64,000 nt of DNA, taken from the NCBI RefSeq assembly GCF_032191465.1, contig NZ_JAQOUE010000001.1, positions 2,697,501 to 2,761,500 on the forward strand, read 5' to 3'. The notes below the pieces were generated by a model, which worked only from the letters and a program-made list of their open reading frames with translations, was not told where the DNA came from and did not search any database. The translations under genes and the position numbers were made by a program. This document shows positions 7,782 through 16,640 of this stretch, one piece after another; the first letter of the stretch is position 1, and every line of letters starts with the position of its first letter. This DNA is from Candidatus Nitronereus thalassa. Lineage in GTDB: Bacteria; Nitrospirota; Nitrospiria; Nitrospirales; UBA8639.

Positions 7782-9098
7782 ATGCGGGATGATGTAGTCA
7801 TTATAGGTGGTGGACTCGCTGGGTCTGAGGCCGCGTGGCAGGCGGCGGAGCGGGGGGCCAAAGTCACGCTCTATGAGATGCGGCCCAAGAAGGAGACGGC
7901 GGCGCATAAGACCAGCAATTTAGCTGAGATCGTGTGTTCAAACTCTCTAGGTTCCGCCGATCCGATGAGTGCGCCTGGTATCTTGAAAGAAGAGATGCGC
8001 CTGTTGAATTCATTGGTAATTCGAGCTGCTGAGTTGGCTCGGGTACCAGCGGGTTCGGCACTTGCGGTGGATCGTGATATCTTCGCCCAAGAAATTACCC
8101 GAACGTTGGAATCGCATCCGAATATCAAAATTATTCGTGAAGAGATTCAAGAGATTCCCCGTGATGCCCTCTGCATTGTGGCCACGGGGCCGCTAACTTC
8201 AGAGAATTTGTCCAAGGCGTTGGCGTCGTTGACGAGTAAAAAGAACTTGGCGTTTTTTGATGCCATTTCGCCGATCATCGATGCCGAGTCAATTGATATG
8301 GATACGGTGTTCCAGGCTTCTCGGTATGATAAGGGTGGAGCAGATTATCTCAATTGTCCGATGGATGAGGAAGCCTATACGGCGTTTTATGATGCGTTGA
8401 TGGCCGCCGAAAAAGTCGAAGCCAAGGATTTTGAAAAAGTGCCGTATTTTGAAGGATGCATACCCATCGAGGTCATGGCCGAGCGTGGGAAACAAACCTT
8501 AACGTTTGGCCCCATGAAGCCCGTGGGGTTGACCGATCCTCGGACGGGAAAGCGTCCGCATGCGGTTCTGCAATTACGAGCAGAAAATCAGCATGGTTCG
8601 TGTTATAACATGGTAGGGTTTCAAACGAAGTTAAAATATCCAGAGCAGCAGCGGGTGTTTCGTATGATTCCCGGATTGGAAAAGGCGGAGTTTTTGCGGC
8701 TGGGGAGTATTCATAGAAACACGTTTGTGAACTCGCCGGAGATCTTGCGAAACACCTTGCAGGTGAAGATGCGCGGGACGACATTCTTGGCAGGTTGTAT
8801 TATTGGAGTGGAAGGGTATGTGGAGTCGGCAGCGAGCGGTGGATTAGCTGGGATTAATGCGGCGCGCGCGTTAGCGGATTTGCCACTCATCACTCCACCG
8901 TTAGGCACGGCCCATGGGGCGTTGATCAATTATATTACGACGAGTGATGCCAAGCATTTTCAGCCCATGAATACCAACTTCGGATTATTTCCGCCCTTGC
9001 CTACGAAGGTTCGTAACAAGGAGCAGAAGCGGCGGATGATCCACCAACGAGCGATAGATGAGTTCAAAGCATGGAAGACGCAATTCGCGCTTTCCTAA
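7782..9098 (+). CDS. trmFO: Folate-dependent tRNA (uracil-54-C5)-methyltransferase
   Basis: 438 aa from the ATG at 7782; upstream codons in frame run through the dispersed repeat and are not family-like. The N-terminal FAD-binding motif is VVIIGGGLAGSEAAWQ (residues 5-20), followed by the TrmFO hallmarks LYEMRP, SNSLGS and PAGSALAVDRD. The C-terminal GCIIGVEGYVESAASG completes the flavin site. TrmFO uses methylenetetrahydrofolate and FADH2 to make ribothymidine at position 54 of tRNA. It overlaps xerC by 28 bp and heads a trmFO-xerC-hslV-hslU operon, the same order as in Bacillus subtilis (there followed by codY, absent here). Confidence 0.95.
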   Translation: MRDDVVIIGGGLAGSEAAWQAAERGAKVTLYEMRPKKETAAHKTSNLAEIVCSNSLGSADPMSAPGILKEEMRLLNSLVIRAAELARVPAGSALAVDRDIFAQEITRTLESHPNIKIIREEIQEIPRDALCIVATGPLTSENLSKALASLTSKKNLAFFDAISPIIDAESIDMDTVFQASRYDKGGADYLNCPMDEEAYTAFYDALMAAEKVEAKDFEKVPYFEGCIPIEVMAERGKQTLTFGPMKPVGLTDPRTGKRPHAVLQLRAENQHGSCYNMVGFQTKLKYPEQQRVFRMIPGLEKAEFLRLGSIHRNTFVNSPEILRNTLQVKMRGTTFLAGCIIGVEGYVESAASGGLAGINAARALADLPLITPPLGTAHGALINYITTSDAKHFQPMNTNFGLFPPLPTKVRNKEQKRRMIHQRAIDEFKAWKTQFALS

Positions 9099-10054
9099 CC
9101 CATCTGGACCTTGAGCGGGGTGCCTCCCGCGAAACCCTACGGAGTTACCAATCGGATCTTCGGCAATTTGTCGAATTTCTGCGAAGTGGCGATAGAGAAG
9201 CCGTGGTGGACCCTGGCGAGGTTGATCCCACGACGATTCGTCAATTTTTAATTTGGTTGGCCGAGAAACAAGAGAAAAAAACATCCCAAGCGCGAAAACT
9301 GGCCTGCCTCAAGAGTTTTTATAAATTTTTGAATTTGCGAGCAATGATTACCACGAATCCAACGACGCATATTCGAGCTCCGCGCCTGGGCCAGCATCTC
9401 CCGCGTGTCTTGTCGAAAGATGACGCCGATCGGTTGATGGAATCACCCAACGAAGATGCAGGAGCCAAAACCGCAAGGGATCGGGCGATTTTGGAAACCT
9501 TGTATTCCACCGGTGCGCGAGTCAGTGAATTGGTTGGGTTGAACTGGGGCGATGTGAATCTTGAGGATGGTATGGTTCGGCTTCGGGGAAAAGGCAAGAA
9601 GGAGCGACTGGTGCCAATAGGCCAAGTCGCGATCGACGCAATTCATGATTATGTGGCCATGGGGTCGGTTAAATTATCTACCGACAAGGTTGCAGTTGAA
9701 GCGATGGGTGTGAAATCGTTGGCGTTCTCTGAAGACCGACCAGTGTTTCAGAATAACCGCAAAAGCCGCCTATCAGTCCGTACGGTGGAGCGAATCGTCC
9801 GGCAATATGCAGGGCATTTGCAGGTAGGCTCTGTGACGCCCCATACGTTGCGACATTCCTTTGCCACTCATTTACTCGATGAAGGAGCGGATCTTCGGGT
9901 AATTCAAGAACTCTTAGGCCATGCCTCCTTGGGCACGACCCAAAAATATACACACCTCGCGACGGATCGGTTAATGGAAGTCTATGACAAAGCGCATCCA
10001 CGAGCAGGACATGCGTCTCAGGTTTCAAAGGCTCAAAAAGGAAAGTCAGCATGA
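9071..10054 (+). CDS. xerC: Tyrosine recombinase XerC
   Basis: 327 aa, a full-length chromosome-dimer-resolution recombinase. The N-terminal core-binding domain is at about 1-95 and the catalytic domain at about 110-305. All catalytic residues are visible: Arg150 (TGARVSEL), Lys174 (RGKGKKER), His258 and Arg261 ([12 protein letters not shown]), His284 ([10 protein letters not shown]) and the nucleophile Tyr293 (QKYTHL). It normally works with XerD at dif sites. The start lies inside trmFO and the stop overlaps hslV by 4 bp, so it is translationally coupled in a housekeeping operon. There are no att-like repeats nearby, arguing against a mobile integrase. The C-terminal tail (about 308-327) is a basic extension. 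Confidence 0.93.
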   Translation: MEDAIRAFLTHLDLERGASRETLRSYQSDLRQFVEFLRSGDREAVVDPGEVDPTTIRQFLIWLAEKQEKKTSQARKLACLKSFYKFLNLRAMITTNPTTHIRAPRLGQHLPRVLSKDDADRLMESPNEDAGAKTARDRAILETLYSTGARVSELVGLNWGDVNLEDGMVRLRGKGKKERLVPIGQVAIDAIHDYVAMGSVKLSTDKVAVEAMGVKSLAFSEDRPVFQNNRKSRLSVRTVERIVRQYAGHLQVGSVTPHTLRHSFATHLLDEGADLRVIQELLGHASLGTTQKYTHLATDRLMEVYDKAHPRAGHASQVSKAQKGKSA

Positions 10055-10587
10055 TAATACGATCAACCACGATACTCTCTGTCAGGCGAAACGGCGCTGT
10101 GGCCATGGGTTCCGATGGCCAAGTTACCGTGGGCACCACGGTGATGAAAGCCAATGCTCGTAAAGTTCGACGATTGTATCATGACAAAATCCTCGCGGGT
10201 TTTGCCGGATCTACTGCGGATGCGTTTACCTTATTTGAAAAGTTCGATGTGAAGCTGGAAGAATACCGAGGCAATTTGACACGCGCCGCCGTGGAGTTGG
10301 CCAAAGATTGGCGAACGGATCGGGTTTTGCGTCGCTTGGAAGCCTTGCTCGCCGTCTCGGATGATACCCAGTCGTTCATTCTGTCGGGAACCGGCGATGT
10401 CATTGAACCTGAAGATGGTATCTTGGCCATTGGATCTGGGGGCCCCTATGCGTTGGCTGCGGCTCGGGCGCTGATTGCCAAAACGGAATTAGATCCCAAG
10501 ACCATTGTGCAGGAAGCCATGTCCATTGCTGGCGGCATTGATATTTACACAAACAAGGAAATCATCATCGAAGAGTTACGCAAATGA
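10051..10587 (+). CDS. hslV: ATP-dependent protease HslUV, peptidase subunit
   Basis: 178 aa. HslV is a dodecameric Thr protease that degrades proteins unfolded by HslU. The catalytic Thr is Thr6, after a 5-residue leader MIIRS that must be removed. Counted from it, Asp17 (GSDGQ) and Lys33 (ARKVRR) are in the canonical places and GSGGPYAL forms the oxyanion loop. Other signatures, [15 protein letters not shown] and LAKDWRTDR, are near identical to E. coli. It overlaps xerC and hslU by 4 bp each. The short propeptide differs from E. coli, where only Met precedes Thr1. Confidence 0.95.
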   Translation: MIIRSTTILSVRRNGAVAMGSDGQVTVGTTVMKANARKVRRLYHDKILAGFAGSTADAFTLFEKFDVKLEEYRGNLTRAAVELAKDWRTDRVLRRLEALLAVSDDTQSFILSGTGDVIEPEDGILAIGSGGPYALAAARALIAKTELDPKTIVQEAMSIAGGIDIYTNKEIIIEELRK

Positions 10588-11987
10588 TTATGAAATCGGA
10601 TACACCCTCTCAGTCAGTGAAACTTGATTCGATGACTCCACGACAAATTGTCGAAGAGTTGGATCGCTATGTGATTGGCCAAAGTGACGCGAAACGCATG
10701 GTCGCGATAGCCCTGCGGAGTCGATGGCGCCGGCAGCAATTGGATCCTGAGCTTCGGGAAGAAATTTTCCCAAAGAATATCATTATGATCGGACCGACCG
10801 GTGTAGGAAAAACCGAAATCTCTCGACGTATTGCCAAACTTGCCGATGCACCGTTTATTAAAGTGGAAGCCTCCAAGTTCACCGAAGTTGGCTATGTGGG
10901 GCGCGATGTCGAGGCGATTATTCGGGATCTGACGGAACAATCCGTCAATATGGTCAAGAATGCTTCGCTCGAACGCGTGGAGCGTAAAGCCGAAGATCGG
11001 GCAGAAGACCGGGTCTTGGATTTGTTGCTTCCCCCAAGCTCTTCTCGGGCGATGTCCAGTCGGGACGATGATGAAGAGTCGAATGGTAAAGCTTCTGTGG
11101 GAGAGTCGGATTCCACCAGACAAAAACTACGCAAACAGTTACGCGAGGGAGCTTTGGATAAGCGCACGGTGGAAATCGAAGTCAAAGAACGTACGCTGCC
11201 GGTTGGAATTATTTCCAATGTGGGCGGCATGGAAGACATCGAAAACAATCTTCGGGAAATGTTGGGTGGGATGATGCCGGGGAAGAAGAAAAACCGGGTC
11301 ATGAAAATCCCAGAAGCGTTGAAGTACTTTACTCAAGAAGAAGCCCAAAAACTGCTCGATATGGATGAAATTACCCGCGAGGCGGTTCATCGTGTCGAAG
11401 AATCGGGGATCGTCTTCTTGGACGAGATCGATAAGATTGCCGGCAAGGAAAAAAATATGGGCCCGGATGTGTCGCGGGAGGGAGTCCAGCGTGATTTGCT
11501 GCCGATTGTAGAAGGCTCTACCGTCAATACCAAATATGGTCCTGTTCGGACGGACCATATTCTTTTCGTGGCAGCGGGGGCGTTTCATGTGGCCAAGCCA
11601 TCGGATTTGATTCCGGAGTTGCAGGGGAGATTCCCCATCCGTGTGGAATTAGAAGCGTTAACCAAGGAAGACCTCGTTCGAATTTTAACGGAACCTCGAA
11701 GTGCTCTGGTGAAGCAATACCAAGCATTGTTGGGGACGGAAGGAATTACGCTGGATTTCACGAAGGATGGTATTGAAGAAATTGCCGCGACTGCGGTTGA
11801 GGTCAACGATCGGACCGAAAACATTGGCGCCCGACGACTCTTTACTATTGTAGAGCGTTTACTGGAAGATGTGTCCTTTGCCGCGCAAGAGCTGGACGAG
11901 AAAAAAGTGGTCATTGATGCTGCCTATGTTCAAGAGCATTTGAAAGATATTGTGAAGGATCAAGATCTAAGTCGATACATCCTTTAA
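10584..11987 (+). CDS. hslU: ATP-dependent protease HslUV, ATPase subunit
   Basis: 467 aa AAA+ unfoldase. Walker A is GPTGVGKTE (residues 70-78), and the pore loop GYVGRDVE follows near residues 109-116. A charged I-domain lies at about 120-240, Walker B is IVFLDEIDK near 275-283, and the C-terminal tail LSRYIL is the part known to insert into HslV and switch on its peptidase. Length and domain order are normal. ATG at 10584 overlaps the hslV stop; a second in-frame ATG at 10590 could also serve. It ends the operon; the spacer to argB carries a dispersed repeat rather than a clear terminator. Confidence 0.95.
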   Translation: MIMKSDTPSQSVKLDSMTPRQIVEELDRYVIGQSDAKRMVAIALRSRWRRQQLDPELREEIFPKNIIMIGPTGVGKTEISRRIAKLADAPFIKVEASKFTEVGYVGRDVEAIIRDLTEQSVNMVKNASLERVERKAEDRAEDRVLDLLLPPSSSRAMSSRDDDEESNGKASVGESDSTRQKLRKQLREGALDKRTVEIEVKERTLPVGIISNVGGMEDIENNLREMLGGMMPGKKKNRVMKIPEALKYFTQEEAQKLLDMDEITREAVHRVEESGIVFLDEIDKIAGKEKNMGPDVSREGVQRDLLPIVEGSTVNTKYGPVRTDHILFVAAGAFHVAKPSDLIPELQGRFPIRVELEALTKEDLVRILTEPRSALVKQYQALLGTEGITLDFTKDGIEEIAATAVEVNDRTENIGARRLFTIVERLLEDVSFAAQELDEKKVVIDAAYVQEHLKDIVKDQDLSRYIL

Positions 11988-11989
11988 AA

Positions 11990-12023
11990 TCGTCGCTCCT
12001 ATCTCGTCGCTCGCATTTCGTGG
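11990..12023. repeat. ACGAGATACGA-type dispersed repeat, copy 2 (inverted)
   Basis: CTATCTCGTCGCTCGCATTTCGTG, the reverse orientation of the word upstream of trmFO, fills most of the hslU-argB spacer. Confidence 0.55.
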
Positions 12024-12053
12024 AAACACAAAAAACCTAGTTTGAGAAAAAAC

Positions 12054-12947
12054 ATGGAAAAACTCATTAAAAAAGCAGATGTGCTCATTGAGGCGCTGCC
12101 GTACATTCGGACGTTTGCGGATAAGACCATCGTTATTAAGTACGGTGGCGCGGCCATGACGAAGGATGACTTGAAAGACGGTTTTGCGGAAGATGTGGTG
12201 TTGATGAAGTATGTTGGACTCAACCCGGTGATTGTACATGGCGGCGGGCCACAAATTAATGACATGTTGTCGCGCCTGGGGATTCAATCCACTTTTAAGC
12301 GCGGAGTGCGGGTGACGGACCAAGCTACCATGGATGTGGTAGAAATGGTGTTGGGTGGGAAGATCAACAAAGAAATTGTGACGCTGCTCAATCAACATGG
12401 AGGAAAGGCCATCGGTATCACGGGAACCGATGCGGGATTTATGGTGTGTAAGCCGTTTTCCGCCAAGTCTTGGTCGCAAGGAATGAGTCAAGATTCCCAA
12501 AGCCAGGCGGATGAAGATTACGGCTTCGTGGGGGAGGTAGAAAAAATCGATCCCCAGATGATTACGCGATTGCAACAGGAGAATTTTATTCCAGTGATTG
12601 CTCCTATCGGCGTGGATCGAAAGGGTATGCGGTATAACATCAATGCCGATCTCGTAGCAGGTGCGGTAGCTGGGGCTCTGAAAGCGGAAAAGCTGTTGGT
12701 GCTGACGGATGTTAAAGGTATTCGTGATGCGGCCAATCGGCATGTTTCCACCCTCTCGAAAAAAGACGTAGAGCGGATGGTGAAGAAAGGTACGATTTCC
12801 GAGGGCATGTTGCCCAAAGTGCGATCTTGTTTAATTGGCATTGAAGCTGGCGTGCAGAAGGCCCATGTCATCGATGGGCGAGTCCCGCATGCAATTTTGC
12901 TAGAGATTTTTACGGACAAAGGCATTGGCACGGAGATCGTGGCATAG
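12054..12947 (+). CDS. argB: Acetylglutamate kinase
   Basis: 297 aa from the ATG at 12054; an in-frame TTG at 12042 is less likely. It phosphorylates N-acetylglutamate in arginine synthesis. Visible motifs are IKYGGAAM (ATP phosphate binding), VIVHGGGPQIN (substrate binding) and LLVLTDVKGI. The N-terminal helix MEKLIKKADVLIEALPYI resembles the kinked helix of arginine-inhibited hexameric enzymes, so feedback inhibition by arginine is inferred. It is flanked on both sides by inverted-orientation copies of the dispersed repeat, and no other arg gene is nearby. Confidence 0.93.
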   Translation: MEKLIKKADVLIEALPYIRTFADKTIVIKYGGAAMTKDDLKDGFAEDVVLMKYVGLNPVIVHGGGPQINDMLSRLGIQSTFKRGVRVTDQATMDVVEMVLGGKINKEIVTLLNQHGGKAIGITGTDAGFMVCKPFSAKSWSQGMSQDSQSQADEDYGFVGEVEKIDPQMITRLQQENFIPVIAPIGVDRKGMRYNINADLVAGAVAGALKAEKLLVLTDVKGIRDAANRHVSTLSKKDVERMVKKGTISEGMLPKVRSCLIGIEAGVQKAHVIDGRVPHAILLEIFTDKGIGTEIVA

Positions 12948-12957
12948 TAAAAACCGT

Positions 12958-12985
12958 TGCTCGTATCTCGTCGTTCGTATCTCGG
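12958..12985. repeat. ACGAGATACGA-type dispersed repeat, copy 3 (inverted)
   Basis: GCTCGTATCTCGTCGTTCGTATCTCGG between argB and the nicotinamidase-like gene; two tandem words in reverse orientation. Confidence 0.55.
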
Positions 12986-13056
12986 AAGTAATTTAAAATT
13001 TTAGAAATGGTCGATGGAAGTGCCCAATGGGGTATGTTCCCTGAAGAATCAATACG

Positions 13057-13689
13057 ATGAAATTCGCCAAATCTCCAGCCGGTACCGAAAGTAAAAACCG
13101 TTCCGCTATTCCTCAGCCTGACAAGAAATCGGCATTGCTGTTAGTCCATCTTCAGAATGACTTTTGTCCAGGTGGTGCTCTAGCTGTGGCCGGGGGCGAT
13201 CAAGTCATTCCCGTGGCGAATGCATGCATTCAGTTCTTTTCACGGGAAGCGTTTCCGATTATTGCCACACGTGACTGGCATCCAGAAAACCATTGTTCCT
13301 TTCAAGCCCAAGGCGGGCCCTGGCCTCCTCATTGCGTGCAAGGATCCCGAGGATCGCAATTTCATCCTGATTTAAAAATGCCCCCGGGCACGTTGATTGT
13401 GTCGGGGGCGACCAACCCCAAAAAAGAAGCCTATTCGGGATTCGATGGCACGTCCCTGGAGGATCGGTTGGAAGATGTCGAGGCTAAGACGCTCTTTGTC
13501 CTTGGGCTCGCCACGGATTATTGCGTGAAGCAGACCGTGTTAGATGCCTGTCAACGGGGATTTCGAGTGGTGGTATTGGAAGATGGTGTTCGGGGTATCG
13601 AGGCGCAACCCGGGGATTCCCAAAAAGCCATTCAAGATATGCAAACCGCAGGTGCGTTAATCGCTCATTCCGCAGATTTGGGGATTTAG
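13057..13689 (+). CDS. Nicotinamidase-like isochorismatase family protein with altered catalytic residues
   Basis: 210 aa, similar throughout to PncA, which deamidates nicotinamide. The metal site is intact (Asp73, His75 and His79 in RDWHPENH; His92 in PPHC). The nucleophile Cys156 is in the usual ATDYCVK and YSGFDGTSLED is typical. However, the catalytic Asp of V-D-x-Q-N-D-F is His31 (LLVHLQNDF), and the catalytic Lys of S-K-G-T-N-P is replaced (SGATNP, Gly117). If the remembered alignment is right, two of the three triad residues are gone, so nicotinamidase activity is doubtful. The N-terminal 24 residues are a non-conserved extension. It stands alone after argB. Confidence 0.75.
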   Translation: MKFAKSPAGTESKNRSAIPQPDKKSALLLVHLQNDFCPGGALAVAGGDQVIPVANACIQFFSREAFPIIATRDWHPENHCSFQAQGGPWPPHCVQGSRGSQFHPDLKMPPGTLIVSGATNPKKEAYSGFDGTSLEDRLEDVEAKTLFVLGLATDYCVKQTVLDACQRGFRVVVLEDGVRGIEAQPGDSQKAIQDMQTAGALIAHSADLGI

Positions 13690-13741
13690 TCCTGACCCTC
13701 CTTCCTTTGATTTTTTGCCCTGTCTAAAAAATCTTCAATCT

Positions 13742-14362
13742 CTATTTTTTCTTTTTCAAATGGACATTGACGATCGAGGTAGCAATCGATTGGCTTAATT
13801 CGTCAAGAGTTCGATTTAGGGCAGCAACAATTGATGCGTAGTCTGGCCCTTGAAGCGGTGCCGTGAGATGAGAGTTATGGGTGTCTAGAATGGTTCGCGT
13901 GTCTTCCCCATACAAGTACCAACGGGCGGTGAGATGGGCTTCCCCATCAGCCGTTGCGTCAAATCGCGTGATATCGATGGCCACTTGATACTCAATGGAT
14001 GTGGTTCGTTTCCATGGGTAACTAACGACATGATCGGTTTTCAAGAGAACAGACAAATTGTCAATGAGGACTTGAGGGATATTATCCTTAAGAGGTTCGG
14101 CCCATTTATGAAACTCTGCCAAACTTAATTCATTCGTGCTGACTCTTGTGACGATTTGGGGCCGATCCACATATTCGGGAATAGTCAGTGGCCCAACGCC
14201 AACGGCCAAACCTTCCGGTGCCTTTGCGATGGCCTGTTTGGTTGAGGAATAGGAATTCAGTAAATAAAACTTGGAGGGTTGTGAGGTGGCGGTGCATCCA
14301 CCAAGAGACAAACAAACTAAAATCACGCCTATCGATTTCCAATACTCAAAATTTTTGTTCAT
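13742..14362 (-). CDS. ABC-type transport auxiliary lipoprotein (PqiC/DUF330-like)
   Basis: 206 aa. It has a lipoprotein signal peptide with lipobox LGGC (Cys23) followed by the family-typical KFYLL. The middle, VGVGPLTIPEYVDRPQIVTR, matches the conserved core of ABC_trans_aux lipoproteins that sit in the outer-membrane side of MCE transport systems. It is the last gene of the minus-strand mlaE-mlaF-mlaD set, though a 213-bp repeat-containing spacer separates it from mlaD. The inferred role is partner of the MlaD-like protein in moving phospholipids across the periplasm. The C-terminus ends in a Lys run. Confidence 0.85.
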   Translation of the reverse strand: MNKNFEYWKSIGVILVCLSLGGCTATSQPSKFYLLNSYSSTKQAIAKAPEGLAVGVGPLTIPEYVDRPQIVTRVSTNELSLAEFHKWAEPLKDNIPQVLIDNLSVLLKTDHVVSYPWKRTTSIEYQVAIDITRFDATADGEAHLTARWYLYGEDTRTILDTHNSHLTAPLQGPDYASIVAALNRTLDELSQSIATSIVNVHLKKKK

Positions 14363-14408
14363 GTTAGAACTCGCGCAAAATTAAGTTAAACGGATTATGA
14401 TGAAAACT

Positions 14409-14571
14409 CGAAATCCGAATATCGAAATCCGAATATCGAAATCCGAAACAAATCTTAAATTCGAAAATCGAATGTTTCAAACAAAGCATTTCGACTTCAG
14501 CGGACAGGGGTTGTTTTGAAATTTTTTCATTGGAATGTTTCGGATTTCGATATTTGATTTTCGGATTTTTT
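14409..14571. repeat. 14-bp tandem repeat with inverted partner
   Basis: Three tandem copies of CGAAATCCGAATAT (14409-14450, the last degenerate) are followed about 90 bp later by reverse-complement words (TTTCGGATTTCGATATT, 14538-14554, and TTTTCGGATTTTT). The pair fills the spacer between mlaD and the lipoprotein gene and could fold into a long hairpin inside the operon. The word is similar in style to the ACGAGATACGA family but distinct. Confidence 0.6.
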
Positions 14572-14575
14572 CCCT

Positions 14576-15733
14576 TTAGTTCTCCCTAGATTCTCCTTTG
14601 CCGTGAATCAGTGCTTCTGGATGTCGTTCCAAATACTCTGCCATATTTCGAATGGATCGAGCAGCCGCAGATAATTCCTCAAGCGTATTTCCCAGTTCAT
14701 AGCGTAATCCAGAATTTTCATCGACGATGCCCTTGGCGGTGGAGAGCGTATCTTTAGCTTGGATAAAGGTTTTGTCCATGGTTTTGGCGGTGGCTCGTAA
14801 GTCTTTAATCAATTGGGCGGCAGGACCTTCCTGTAAAGTAAAGGTTACTTGGGCTTGATCCATTGCGGCGCGAGTGGCTTCCAAAGTTTCGTGAAGGTTG
14901 GCTGCTAATTCTCCCGATGCCCCTTCTTTCATGGCAAGGGTGGTCTCGGCTTGCTGTAACGCGTTGCGAGCGGTCACTAAGGTGGCCTCAATACTATCCG
15001 CTAAAGTCACCACACGAGTATCCAGGGTTTTGCTCAATCCTTGCACATGGTCCATTGTGCCTTGGAGCGAACGAATTGCATCGAGTAATTCAGGGGCGTT
15101 GACCAATCGTTCAATGCCTGTGACGGCCCGAAGAATTCCATTGACGAGATCCTCAAGCGGAATATCTTCCAGCTTCGCCGTGAGTTCTTCAAAGCTTGTA
15201 GGAATAGTGGGGAATTCAGGATAGGGGTCTTGATATTTATGCAAGGTGATCGGCGTGTCAGGATGAAAATCAAGACCGATGGAGAGTTGGCCTGTGACAA
15301 AGCTTTGCATTTCCAATCGGGCCCGCAAACCCCGCTGGATCAGTTCAATCGCCTGGCTCCGGTCGGCTTGTGTGGTGAGTTCCATTTCAAAAATGGCATC
15401 AAGAACCTTGGCCATAAGGTCTTCCTTCACTGGTTCTTTGCCGATAGGCGTGATCCGATCCGGTTCGATTTCTATGTACACAGGGGTGCGAATAGAGTTG
15501 TCTTTTGGATCGAATGTGACCTTGATATCGTTTACGGATCCGATTTTGACACCGCGAAAATTGACTGGCGCACCCACTCGTAATCCTTTAATGGATTCAT
15601 CAAAATACAACACCCATGGGACTTTTCGGGAAAGTAACTTCCCACTGCCAAATATCATGATGCCCATGATGAGCAGGAGGATGGCTCCAATGACGAATAC
15701 TCCGACGGCTGTGGGATTGGTTTTTCGACTCAT
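14576..15733 (-). CDS. mlaD: MlaD-like MCE-domain phospholipid transport protein
   Basis: 385 aa. One N-terminal membrane anchor (VGVFVIGAILLLIMGIMIF, about residues 10-28) precedes a single MCE domain (about 35-150, with LRVGAPVNFRGVKIG). The rest is a long predicted helical region with a repeated threonine/alanine pattern (about 180-370). MlaD-type proteins form periplasmic hexameric rings that carry lipids between membranes. It lies 9 bp after the ATPase gene and belongs to the mlaE-mlaF-mlaD operon. It is longer than E. coli MlaD (183 aa); the helical tail suggests a PqiB/LetB-like tube extension. Confidence 0.88.
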   Translation of the reverse strand: MSRKTNPTAVGVFVIGAILLLIMGIMIFGSGKLLSRKVPWVLYFDESIKGLRVGAPVNFRGVKIGSVNDIKVTFDPKDNSIRTPVYIEIEPDRITPIGKEPVKEDLMAKVLDAIFEMELTTQADRSQAIELIQRGLRARLEMQSFVTGQLSIGLDFHPDTPITLHKYQDPYPEFPTIPTSFEELTAKLEDIPLEDLVNGILRAVTGIERLVNAPELLDAIRSLQGTMDHVQGLSKTLDTRVVTLADSIEATLVTARNALQQAETTLAMKEGASGELAANLHETLEATRAAMDQAQVTFTLQEGPAAQLIKDLRATAKTMDKTFIQAKDTLSTAKGIVDENSGLRYELGNTLEELSAAARSIRNMAEYLERHPEALIHGKGESREN

Positions 15734-15742
15734 TTCAGTTTC

Positions 15743-16507
15743 TTAGTGGGATGTGGAAAGGACTTCGCCCCGGTGCAAGAAATTTTGTACGGTTGGAATG
15801 GGACTCTCAGCCAAAAGCGTTTTGGGGTGTCCTGTGGCCAACATGGTTTTGGTCTCGGCATCCAAGAAGACCGAATTGTTGCCTATCGCAAAAATACTGG
15901 CTAATTCGTGAGTCACCATCACCACGGTCGTATTCAAACTTTCCCGTAATTCTAAAATCAAATCATCCAAATGTCGTGAACTAATAGGATCGAGGCCCGC
16001 TGAGGGTTCATCGAAAAACAACATATCCGGATCAAGGGCCATGGCTCTGGCCAAGCCAGCTCGTTTTTGCATCCCACCACTTAATTCGCTTGGATAATAG
16101 TCACCAAATCCAGCCAATCCCACTAACGCGAGTTTAAAGGAAACGATTTCTTGAATTTGTGATTCGTGAAGATCCGTATATTCGTGCAGGGGGAGTGCGA
16201 CATTTTCTGATAAGGTCATGGAACTCCAGAGGGCCCCGCTTTGGAAGAGGACGCCAAAGCGGCGCATCAAACGGTTTTGAGATTCTTCATCAGCTTGCCA
16301 AAAACTTTCTCCCGTGAACAGGACGTCTCCCCGTGCCGGTCGTTTCAGCCCGATCATATGGCGAAGGAGCGTACTTTTTCCGCATCCACTTCCGCCCATG
16401 ATAATAAATATATCGCCTTGGTTTACCGTAAAATTTAAATCGCGTTGGATGACGACATCTCCATAGGCCATTGTTAAATTGTGGACGGTTATAGGGGCAT
16501 GGGGCAT
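15743..16507 (-). CDS. mlaF: MlaF-like ABC transporter ATP-binding protein
   Basis: 254 aa ABC ATPase. Walker A is GGSGCGKST (about residues 38-46), the Q-loop is FQSGALWSS, the signature is LSGGMQKRAGLARA, Walker B is MLFFDEPSAGLD and the switch is VMVTHEL. The FQSGALW..LTLSENVALPL style is typical of MlaF/Ttg2A. It powers the MlaE permease to transport phospholipids at the inner membrane. It is 9 bp upstream of mlaD, and a 133-bp spacer with a dispersed repeat separates it from mlaE. Confidence 0.92.
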   Translation of the reverse strand: MPHAPITVHNLTMAYGDVVIQRDLNFTVNQGDIFIIMGGSGCGKSTLLRHMIGLKRPARGDVLFTGESFWQADEESQNRLMRRFGVLFQSGALWSSMTLSENVALPLHEYTDLHESQIQEIVSFKLALVGLAGFGDYYPSELSGGMQKRAGLARAMALDPDMLFFDEPSAGLDPISSRHLDDLILELRESLNTTVVMVTHELASIFAIGNNSVFLDAETKTMLATGHPKTLLAESPIPTVQNFLHRGEVLSTSH

Positions 16508-16603
16508 AAAGAATTCCTTGGGTCGTGACTCATGATGGATGGGCTGAAAATGTATCTCCTGTCAAGAATGGGAAACATCCAGTCGAGGATTCTCCGAAGA
16601 CTC

Positions 16604-16625
16604 TTTCACGAGATACGAGCGAAGC
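16604..16625. repeat. ACGAGATACGA-type dispersed repeat, copy 4
   Basis: TTTCACGAGATACGAGCGAAG in the mlaE-mlaF spacer; the same TTTCACGAGATACGA run occurs upstream of trmFO. Confidence 0.5.
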
Positions 16626-16640
16626 TTCACGTTGTTTTCT

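Noticed and set aside
9071-10054. Tyrosine recombinase as a sign of an integrated element
   Set aside because: It is XerC, coupled into the conserved trmFO-xerC-hslVU operon; no attachment-site repeats flank it.
14409-14450. Short tandem 14-mers considered as a CRISPR array
   Set aside because: The units are adjacent with no spacers and far too short for CRISPR repeats; no cas genes.
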